Source of the DNA: Pegea sp. RAD2-039
Taxonomy: Eukaryota > Chordata > Thaliacea > Salpida > Salpidae
Length of the DNA stretch: 64,000 nt
Assembly (NCBI GenBank): GCA_034620365.1
Contig: JAQGEQ010000010.1
Coordinates: 310,001-374,000 of the forward strand
Direction of reading: 5' to 3'
A program made the position numbers and the translations under genes. How positions within the stretch are numbered: position 1 is the stretch's first letter; each line of letters starts with the position of its first letter. Positions 37,041 to 54,736 of the stretch are shown one piece after another. The notes under the pieces are model-generated. The model was not told where the DNA came from and ran no database searches. It saw only the letters and a list, made by a program, of their open reading frames with translations.

Positions 37041-38394
37041 TCTGAGCTAATCAGAAGCTTTGCAAGCTAATCTATATGCTGAAAAAATATCTTCTAAAAT
37101 CAATACTAGAAAAAAATATTAAAATATATAAATTAAACTCTTAAATTAAATTGCAACTTGCAACGAACCGATTTGAAAGACTAGGCTTAAATAAAATTAT
37201 TATTTTCAGAGCATTTGCTTTTATGCAGTATGCTTTTGTCATTAAAAATATTGGTAGCTTTGTTTTTAGATACTAAATAAATATAATATATTAGATATAA
37301 ATAAATAGTAATTATTTTTAGATAAGGGTAATCTTTAAACCGGACTGGTAATTAAATTTTAAAGATTGATGGTTTATGAGTCAACTCAGCACCTTGATTA
37401 CATCACCCGTGCAATAAACTTAGATTTATATGAAAAAAACTTCTTTTAGCGATCAGCCTTAAGATTTGATGACTAGGAGTGCTTACAAATTACTGACTTT
37501 TAGCGGCGTACAGCCTTTTTAAACAATAGTGCGTCGACTCTTTACAAAATGAATTAGCTTTATAGTAAGCTTATATGATTTTACGAAAAGTGGAAAAGTT
37601 TTGATTTATCTTAAAGTCTTTCAATGGTTTTGAACTCAAGATAATCTATTTTAGATAATTTTTATTTTCTTGAGCTAATATTTAAGTAGCTTTTTAGTTT
37701 CACGGTTCAAATATGCACTGAAAACTTTAGAAGTTCATAACAATATGCTTTAAAATGATTCTTTTTTATAATAGGGGTAATTATTGCCGTAATAGTCTTA
37801 CTATATACTTAATATTTGCACTTATCCAAGTATGCTAACATCATAGCTGGTCTTTTTAACAAAATACATGAGTAAAAGATTCTACAAAAATTTGAGTTCA
37901 AAATATTTTAAATTTACAATACTTTAGATTTTTTGTTGCTAAATTGCTAGTCTTAATGAAGCCTATTTGAATTACGTACAAAAGCCTAAAAAATAATGAC
38001 AAATACCTATTTTCTAATTTACTTGAGTTTTTATACATACTGAACACTTATTAATGAAAATAAAACTGACCAAGACTAAACAATTTTGCTTTGGTAAAAT
38101 TTTCTATCCTTACAAGCTTACCTATCAATAAGCTTAGTTAACAGTAAAAAGTATTTTTAGCAAACTCTATATAAAAGTTTTATAAATCAGTTTTAATAGT
38201 TGTTGGATTAAGCTAAGATTTTTTATTTATACTTTTTAACCAAATGAAAATAAATTTACAGTTTATATATAATAAGTTAAAAAATGTATATACTTTTTAA
38301 GTAGTTTTTACCTTAAAAAGTTCATTTAGTAGTTTATCTTACCGCTTGTGTAATTCCTTGTGCGATACAACTATCTGCGAAGCATTGTTGCTAG
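37041..38394. other. Spacer upstream of RPS4
   Basis: AT-rich, no coding signal. The RPS4 promoter is expected at the right end. Confidence 0.5.
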
Positions 38395-38401
38395 CTCTTT
38401 T
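38395..38401 (+). promoter_or_regulatory. Candidate 5' TOP pyrimidine tract of RPS4
   Basis: CTCTTTT lies 21 nt before the RPS4 ATG. Ribosomal protein mRNAs often start at a C followed by a short pyrimidine run (TOP motif) that couples their translation to mTOR signalling. The transcription start itself is not visible in sequence. Confidence 0.4.
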
Positions 38402-38421
38402 ACACATTCTGACTAGTCAAA

Positions 38422-40683
38422 ATGGTTAGTGCTTTCATTTATAATTCTTTTAGGTAGTTTTTATCATATTTTCTAAATGTAAATATTCTTATAAATGTTA
38501 GATATTTTTTTGTGCTTTCTATTCTTAGTATTTTTACTTTATTTTTTTTTATAAATTTGTTCTTAAAATTTATCAGTAATTGTACAACTTTTATTTTAGA
38601 GGACATTTATTAGATAATAGCAAAAAATTTGTAGAAATTTTACTTCTAAAATTTTCTTTTAACTTGAATAAATAGACAAAATGTGTAATTCTTATATTTT
38701 TATATTAAAATTGTCAATTTTTAGTTTATTATAAAGCTTTTTTCAGCTTGATTGATTCAAGTATAGATTATTTAATTAATTCTTAACTTTGAATATTTTG
38801 TTGCTTTATATCTTATTTATTTTTTTATCATCATAAATCATTAAGTAAAGCTATAATATTTACTGCTAACTATTTTTTGTTATAAAATTCATGAGTAATT
38901 AAAAATATATATTTATAAAATAGCATCTTATTTTTATTAAACTATAATTTGTTTTTAGCTCCTATAAAATTGTAATAAACAATTGATTTAAAATGAAATT
39001 AGCTAATTTTTAATGTTTTAGGATAAAACCAATTCAAAATAATTTAAAATTTCATAAAAATTCTAAAAGATGATTGCATTAATATTTTATATTTTTATAA
39101 AGTTTAATATATAAATATATATTGTATAGTTTAATTTATATATATATATCAATAAGTATAATATATTTCAATCATTTTTCACATACACCTAGTATTTATT
39201 ATTTTTTTATCCATAATTTCAACTTATAAATTTTCATTTTAGGCTCGAGGTCCAAAGAAGCATTTAAAGCGGCTTAATGCACCCAAACACTGGATGCTCG
39301 ACAAACTTACTGGTGTCTTTGTGAGTAATTTAAATAACTTTTCTCAATTTTTTCATGATATAAAATATAATTATTACAATAAATTTCTTTTATTGTTGAG
39401 AACATTTGATTAAATGATGATTTTGCTTCTGGTCCGTGTTTTTGAATAAAATGATAACAACAGAAGTTCTGACTCTTCTTAAGATAGACATCTCAATTTC
39501 TCCAACTTGAACAATTGTCTTAATTAATTTTTATTTTTAGGCACCCAGGCCAACCACTGGTCCACACAAGCTTCGCGAGTGTTTACCTTTGTGTATCTTC
39601 CTAAGAAATCGTCTTCATTATGCTTTGACTTATGATGAAGCTAAGAAAATTCTTATGCAACGGCTTGTCAAAGTTGATGGTAAAGTGCGAACTGATGTCA
39701 CTTTCCCTGCTGGATTCATGGGTAATTAAATGATTCTTTATATGATTTTATCAAATTCGATGATGAGTTAACTTCGGTCCGTGTTTTTGAAAAAAGATTG
39801 ATATTAAATGAAGTTCTGATAATTATAATCTTCTATTAGAATTACTTCAAATAATTTGGTTTCTAAATTGATGTTTGTATGCAGATGTAATCACTCTTGA
39901 AAAAACTGGAGAAAACTTCCGTCTGATTTATGATGCCAAGGGAAGATTCTCAGTTCATCGAATTTCAGCTGCCGAAGCTGCTGTAAGTCGTCACTTTTCA
40001 CAAACTTCTTCAATCTATTTACAAATGATTATATTACGTCCGTGTTTTTGACAAAATCATGAAAACAAACAGACTTAATGATGCAAATTTACTCTTTGAT
40101 CATTTATCTGTATCTTGCATCAAAACTAAATAATCTCTTCAAATTTCAGTACAAGTTATGCAAAGTGAAGAAAGTTGCAACAGGACGCAAAGCAGTTCCT
40201 TTCCTTGTCACACACGATGCACGAACCATCCGATATCCAAACCCAGATATTAAAGTACATGACTCTATCATGGTTAACATCGAAACCGGCAAGATCATGA
40301 AATCAATCCCTTTCGAACAAGGTACAATCCCTAATTTCATGAAACTGATTTGTGTCAACTTGAGTATGTTGCAGGTAACGTGTGCATGATCACTGGAGGT
40401 CATAACTTGGGTCGTGTTGGTATTGTCATGCATCGTGACCGTCACCCTGGTTCCTTCGACATTGTTCATGTTAAAGATAGTAATGGAAACACTTTCGCTA
40501 CTCGTCTTTCTAACGTCTTCATTCTTGGACGTGTAAGTTCTTCATCAACTACAGTCATCTTCACTTGTTATGTTTGAATTTGTTCTACAGAAAGGTGATG
40601 ACTTCATCTCTATCCCAGAAGGTGCAGGTTTGAAGTTAACGATCGCTGAAGAACGCGACAAACGTCTAAAGCTTGTTAAATAA
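38422..40683 (+). CDS. RPS4: 40S ribosomal protein S4 (eS4)
   Basis: Component of the small ribosomal subunit, with an S4-like RNA-binding domain and a KOW motif. Seven coding exons: 38422-38424 (only the ATG), 39243-39320, 39541-39721, 39885-39982, 40150-40321, 40375-40532, 40591-40683. The sequence is close to animal RPS4: [80 protein letters not shown], and the end [11 protein letters not shown]. The start codon forming exon 1 alone is the usual metazoan RPS4 structure. Introns 2-4 each contain a U18-type snoRNA sequence. Confidence 0.98.
39410..39476 (+). ncRNA. SNORD18: C/D-box snoRNA, U18 (SNORD18) type, RPS4 intron 2
   Basis: C box ATGATGA at 39414-39420, guide GGTCCGTGTTT at 39431-39441, D'-like TTGA at 39442-39445, C'-like ATGATAA at 39451-39457, D box CTGA at 39469-39472. 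The guide is the same as in vertebrate U18 (GGTCCGTGTTT before its D' box). It is complementary to AAACACGGACC of large-subunit rRNA, where U18 directs 2'-O-methylation of an adenosine. The fifth base upstream of D' pairs with that adenosine. No strong terminal stem is visible. Confidence 0.8.
39757..39823 (+). ncRNA. SNORD18: C/D-box snoRNA, U18 type, RPS4 intron 3
   Basis: Second copy of the same guide: C box ATGATGA at 39760-39766, guide GGTCCGTGTTT at 39776-39786, TTGA at 39787-39790, D box CTGA at 39816-39819. Spacing between boxes is close to that of the copy in intron 2, while the other bases differ. This argues for selection on the guide and boxes. Confidence 0.78.
40022..40078 (+). 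ncRNA. Degenerate U18-type snoRNA copy, RPS4 intron 4
   Basis: The guide GTCCGTGTTT (40038-40047) and TTGA (40048-40051) are kept. The C box is weak (ATGATTA) and no clear CTGA D box follows. The first G of the GGTCC core is lost. Either a decaying copy or one with non-standard boxes. Confidence 0.5.
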
Positions 40684-40702
40684 GTTTTAACGCTGAATTT
40701 CC

Positions 40703-40708
40703 AATAAA
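40703..40708 (+). terminator. RPS4 polyadenylation signal AATAAA
   Basis: Canonical signal 20 nt after the stop codon. The resulting 3' untranslated region would be very short, as is common for ribosomal protein mRNAs. Confidence 0.7.
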
Positions 40709-43700
40709 ACTGATCATCTAAATTTAAAAATCATATTTACGATTTAATCAGTTAGTAGATAAAGAAATAGTTTGAGAAAGTAGTTTTAACCTACTGCTGC
40801 TGATATTTAGCTTAAAGGGACATCTCCCCCCTGTAAGTTGATAATTATAAGTTTATGGTGTGTGAACACGTGGTCCTAAAGTCTAAGCTTTGTGACCATA
40901 TGTTAGTTAGGAGATAATTTAGTCGCTTTTATTCCACCTTCGACTATTGCAAACAAGCTAGTAGAACAAATTGATTAACCTTGAATAGGATTTTCCTCAT
41001 CAGTTAGGTAGCTTTAACAGCTTTTAGCTTCTGATGTAAATAAACTGATTTTTAATAATGTTTTATACGAAAAAGCAATTGTTTCAAGATTTTGTACATC
41101 ATGATGTCAATATGTAGTTTAGCTTTTCCTTATATATCACTTGGTATAATCAAATGTAGATGTCTCTTCCAAAATACAAATAAATTCTCTCATTATTTTG
41201 AAATTATAAGTAGCTCTTTTTAAACACTTAATCTCTCATTTTTGACTGAGTAGTTTTTAATTAAAATGGCAATTGATAATATCAATCAAGGTTTTATATT
41301 AGTTTGTTTAAGAAAACCTCAAAATATATCACAACACACATCAAGTTTCTTTGGTTGATTATGAAAGCTTTTCTAAAACAATTTATAAGTAAAAATGTTA
41401 TTTTGAAGTTTTTTTTATAAATTATGTTTATAGATGTTTAGACTAGTACATCATCTTACAAGATATGCTACCATGTTAAATAAAATCTAATTTTTAGTGC
41501 ATCTACGTGAATACTACATTATTATTTAATACAATATTTTGATTTCACTTATAATCATGTAATTAAAGTAATTCTAAACTAATATGAATATAATTACAAT
41601 ATAATTGTAATAAATAAATAAATAATTTTCAAATTAAGAGTTGACGTAGCTGGTAGCATTTTCCTCCATATTAAACTTTTTGTTGTAAAGTCATTCAAGC
41701 TTTTTAAAAGTAACTAAAGGATTTCATGTTGGACTTGGCTAAGAAAACTTTTATGTGGTGTGAAAATTTAATGGAAAACTTAAATGTCCATTAGTCGTCA
41801 TCTACGCTAAGATCTTTAAATTCTACCAGATAGACTTTTATAGACTTAAAACTTATATAAAGATTATAATTTAAAGGTCTCTAAATATTTCTCATGGAAC
41901 GATTTTTGTGGTTTTATTTTTTATATATTATGTGTGCTTATGAATTTTACTGAACTTATTCTATAAAATCTGCAGCTATCATCTCAACAACCTAAGTTAA
42001 TCACCAAAAAGTGTGCTCAGATTACATAGCTTCAATAAAAGCTAGTAAGATTTGATAGATACAAACTTTTTTTCGGTAGTTGAGGGTATTACTATCTCAA
42101 ATTTTATAAATAAGTAGTTTTGCTACAAGACAAGTTTGCTATTTTCCTAATTTTATGTATTTCTATAGATTTATTTAATAATATTTTCACTATACACTTT
42201 TGTATTAACTTTTATCACTTGCTCTTACTTTTTTCGTCTCTTTTGAAAAATATTGTTAATACTATTATTGTATGTAGTTGGTTTATATCCTTTGGAAGTT
42301 TTCCAGAAAGTTTTATGGCTTTGTAACTTTTAAACTTGATTTTATGGTAAACTAATAATTTTTTAGGCTGTTTCGTGACAGGTAGTGACGTAGTTCATGA
42401 TTGAGTAAGTTTTGTTGAATTCTACGCCTCAATCGTTGATCTAAGTTTATAAAAATAATTTTTATCGTTGGGTGGTTAATCAGATTATTTTTTATGACAA
42501 AATTCTTAGCGTTGTGATAAATTCAGTTCTTCTTTTTTTGCTAGAATCATAAACTAATACTTTCTATAACAATAAAAATAAATTTTGTTTATCAATACAC
42601 TTTAAAATCGATTTTGTTTTTTTAAATGTCCTTGTTTATTTAATATTTGTTTTTTATATCAAATAATTTATTGTCCATACCTCACCTTTTGATTTAATAA
42701 AATGATAATCTTATCTTTAAAATTAGTACTTATGGTTTGTAATGTGCTCATAAAAGTTTTTTCTAATTTTTCTTAAAGTTTAATTTTTATGTATCACTTA
42801 AATTAATTTTCTATTGTTATCAACTCTTATTACTTTTATCTTTTTGTGATACATTTTCTAAACTTTTTAACTTATCTTTTTCAAACTCATTATTCAAGTT
42901 TATTTTTATAAGATCACCTTTACTGTAAACATTGAAAACTTGTCTGAATTAAAGTTTATAAATAAAAGATTTAAACTTAATGATTTAAATTATATAATCA
43001 AATAATATCAACTCATTAATTATTAATAACACTAAAATTAATTATATTTGTCTCTTGTTTGTTCTAAAGTTTTTTTAAGTTTTAAAACCCTATAATATTT
43101 ATATAAACAATAAATTCCTAAACATTTTTATTATTAAACAAACTATACTTATAATTTTTTTATATTTCTAGGGTTCTATTATTTTAAACACTTTTAGAAT
43201 AAATGTTTTATATGATACTATTCATTCTTAATCAATAATATTAATTTGTATTTTAAAAGTAGCATAGTAATTGAATTAAATTAGTTTATTTACTTTTTAT
43301 ATACTTCAAAACTATAGTGTTTAGTATAAAATAAAAGCAATATTTTCTCTAGTTTTTAGTAATATTATTTAGATTCAAGTTTATGCCTGTTTTTTCTTCT
43401 AAACTTTCTTTATAGTATAAATATTCAAGCAAATGGATGATTTAAAACTTTTTGTCAAAATAATTTGCTTTTAAGAGATGCTATTTATAAAAAATATAAT
43501 TATTATATTGTTGTGAATCTGTTTACCTTGCTTATTTAATGTTATATTTCATGTTTTCATTCAATTTGTTACATAAAGTTGTGGTTTAGATGCTTTAGTT
43601 TGAAATGTTTTATCTTTAAATTATATTACTAAATATTTTGATTTGGTTTATTTTTGTAACTTTTAAAGATACAAAAACAGTTTAAAGTCTTGGTTTCTTT

Positions 43701-44008
43701 ATATCTACATGTTAGGTAGCAATAACTTATTCAGAAAAAGTTGAACATTTTTTTAAAACCTAAATTGAAAAAAGTACTTCAAAACTTTAGTTTAATTTTG
43801 TTATGTAAAGTTGTTTACATTAAAAAATATTTCGTTTTTCAATATTACTTTTGTGATAATTATTTGACTTAAAAATATGTTTTGAGTTTAAGTTTACTGT
43901 TAGATTTATTTGTAAAAAGTCATTTATATATTTTTACTTTATATAATGCTTCTTTTTTATAGGATACTGTTTATTCTAGTTTTGATTTGTTGATCTATTG
44001 AACTAAAA
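40709..44008. other. AT-rich spacer between RPS4 and clathrin
   Basis: More than 3 kb without recognised coding sequence, RNA gene or repeat. A 68-codon hydrophobic ORF at 42120-42326 looks like a chance frame in T-rich DNA. Confidence 0.5.
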
Positions 44009-51945
<7,937 letters not shown>

Positions 51946-52283
51946 CTTTTTTTCTTTCACTATCTATTACAAAATTTCGATGATTTCCAAATCGTTTAAC
52001 ATTACATTTTTCTATTATTCTTATTACTGTTAAAATTCAAATGTTTTTGTTAAGACGGTCGAAGCAATTTTTGGTTAGTCAAATTTCACATTGCATTATA
52101 TGCTGGCTGCTAATCAAATATCATCAAATTTCACTTTGATTTGGTTTAACGCATGCAACAGTTGAAAAGCAATCACTCCATATAGATGTATATAAGTCAT
52201 CTAAGTCAGACCTTCCCCGACCTTCTATTTTTCGCTCATTAATTTAACATCGACGAAAACATCTATCGCTTGGTCGTTCAAAT

Positions 52284-52476
52284 CATTTTCCTCTCAAATA
52301 ATCTACAATCGGATAATTATGTAAATTTCGACTGTCTCTTATCTCTGTACACGTCGTAATAGATATAAATAAAATTAGATTGTCAAAATGTTTATTGAAA
52401 GTTCCCTAAAATCTACAAATCACTGAATCTGATCAACAAACTGGAATTTTATTTAGAAATCATCAACTAAATCAGA
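52284..52476 (+). repeat. Direct duplication, copy 1 (contains clathrin poly(A) signal)
   Basis: About 190 bp, almost identical to 54512-54711; the only clear difference is a 5-bp ATATC insertion in the second copy. It starts about 340 bp after the clathrin stop and includes AATAAA at 52368-52373, the likely clathrin polyadenylation signal. The near identity means a recent duplication or gene conversion. Confidence 0.92.
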
Positions 52477-52498
52477 TACAATCTTTATCTGAAGCAAG

Positions 52499-52648
52499 TT
52501 TAGCTGAATATTAATTACAAACAAAAGCAAAATACTTCATTTAGTGGATCAGAAAAAGTTATTAAAAAAAAATTGGTAAATGAAAGATTTTCTGCAAACC
52601 AATTTTTGATGGTTTAGTTGATAAATTCTGGTCAGCAACAAAAGGTCT
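52499..52648 (-). repeat. Copy of SON-like intron and mini-exon sequence
   Basis: About 140 bp closely matching 55736-55881, directly after the duplication that ends at 52476. On the minus strand it contains a complete mini-exon (52600-52646) with acceptor TTTTAG, 47 coding bases (PFVADQN...KPSKI) and donor GTTTGC. The matching parts at the other locus flank the coding exons of the SON-like gene, so this copy lacks those exons. Confidence 0.8.
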
Positions 52649-52840
52649 AAAAGATACAACCGAAACCTAATCTGGTTTTTTGCAAATTTTATTTTTAATA
52701 TAAATTTCGTCGAGTGAATTTTTTTGTAATCCAAAATAAATAAAAGAAAATCTTGATAATCAAAAAGAAATTTAGATAATTTAGTAACTTTTGAATTATT
52801 TGATATAAAATAGTTTTAATAAAAAAAAACTAACATTAAA

Positions 52841-54110
52841 TTATGGACAGTCATCTTTAAAACACAATTTATACAAGAACGACTTCATATCAACATCCGG
52901 ATATTGAAACCCGACTGTGCAGTTAGGACAAAGTATTTTCAAACTGAAGTAAATAAACATCGCGATCTCTTTTGTGTTCCATGTTTGCAGAAAGTCTTAA
53001 ATCATATAATGTTTACAAAACTAATTATCATAAGTGTGATTACTATCAAGGACTTACAATGAAGTTAAAGTAAGAGGATCTGAAGTCAGCATACAAGATG
53101 ACAACTAGTATGCTTATGCGTAATGAATCAACATTATCACTAAAGTATCTTACAATGCAAGTTATCTACTTGCCCAAAATATCGGAGCATACTCCCATTA
53201 ACAAAACTATCAAATGAGCTATTGTCGTTTTTGCAAGAAAAAAATGTACTAAAAAATCAGCTTAAAACTAAATAATAAAAGGTTAGGGGATCTAAACCTT
53301 GCGACCAAACTGACCAGCTTCTACAAAAACAAAAAGATTGGCGTATTACTCGATGATTCGTGATAACTTTATGAGTTTAACAGATGAAGAATCATTAAAT
53401 GTTTTCATGAGGGGGAATTATGCCACAAACTGAGAAGAATTCTTATTTTACGTTCCCTTTATGGTTCAACAAGAGGAACCAAAATATTTTGTGAAATTCA
53501 GAAAATAAGGCTGGAGCTATCAAAGCTGTTTGTAGTTGTTGCTGATAGCTGTCCTTCCATGATTGAACCGAAACAAAGACTTTACGTTCTGTGTAAAAAG
53601 TGAAGAAAATAATTTTGATCCAGTGACGCGGCATCATGGGATTTTGCAACAAGAATATCTTATTACTAAGTCTTAAGAGATACCAAATGTATCAACAGTA
53701 ATGATTTTAATAAAACAACATTAAGACATATGTACTGAATCATTGCAAGCTCAAGCTGATGACAAAAAGAATGACTCGCTGATTCGGCACTTATGGTTGA
53801 TGTTATCATTCAGCTTTCATCTGTAAATAATATTTTACAGAGAAAACAAATAAGCTGTGTCACGATGTGTATAGTATGTGCTTTTATGAAAATGTGTCTT
53901 TGTAAAACATAACTTGCTTTCATAAAAATCTTTTTCAACCTTAGCAAGCCATTGAGCTAGGGTATAGTTAAAGACATGTAAAAAGGTTATTAGCAACTTT
54001 GTAAACCAGTTTACAAGCCTTATTGGTGGGATAAATTCTTTTTGGCAATTATTAGAGTTCTTTGTCAATCTTATGATATGAGAAGTGTATGCAGATTCTG
54101 ATTTTATTCA
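52841..54110 (-). other. Unassigned stretch with coding-like segments
   Basis: More GC-rich than its flanks, with several open segments on the minus strand. A possible last exon at 52841-52995 contains LKILCPNCTVGFQYPDVDMK and ends CFKDDCP-stop. A segment before a perfect GTAAGT donor lies near 53055. ORFs at 53443-53652 (KDSYQQQLQTALIAPALF) and 53835-54068 (WFTKLLITFLHVFNYTLAQW) could be further exons. They could not be joined into one consistent frame, and the plus strand also has a coding-looking run near 53300-53430. It may be an unrecognised gene or a decayed mobile element lying between the two copies of the 190-bp duplication. Confidence 0.3.
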
Positions 54111-54511
54111 TTTGGGATTGCTAAATATCCAAACAGATTTATAACTCCCAATTTTTTGGAGTCGAGTTTCTGAGAAAAACTATCGCAATTTGAGTGTAAT
54201 ATTTCAGTGAAATAAAAGATCAATATCGCATCCTAATTGATAAACATCTTGTACGGATGTCGCTTCAACTCAATTGTAAGTGATCAATCAAATTTATAAT
54301 AAAACAACTTTATCTGAATTTTTTGGTCCTTCTATTCGTAAATTTATTCTAATTTTATGAACATTTTAGCTGTTCAAAATGTGGCCCTTGTCTACCTTCA
54401 AGACTGAAACTAGATCCTTGTCTGTCTTTGAGACTGAAATTGGGCTTCAGAGTTTGAGATTTCCTGATCTGATCGAGCTATTTTTATAACCAGCAACCAT
54501 TACATGAGGGA

Positions 54512-54711
54512 CATTTTCCTCTCAAATAATCTACAATCGGATAATTATGTAAATTTCGACTGTCTCTTATCTCTGTACACGTCGTAATAGATATAAATAA
54601 AATTAGATTGTCAAAATGTTTATTGAAAGTTCCCTAAAATCTACAAATCACTGAATCTGATCAACAAACTGGAATTTTATTTAGAAATCATATATCATCA
54701 ACTAAATCAGA
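54512..54711 (+). repeat. Direct duplication, copy 2
   Basis: Near-identical partner of 52284-52476. It lies directly beyond the stop codon of the SON-like gene (54737), so it would be that gene's 3' untranslated region in antisense orientation relative to clathrin's. Confidence 0.92.
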
Positions 54712-54736
54712 CTATATGAGTTAGTTATGAGTAAGA

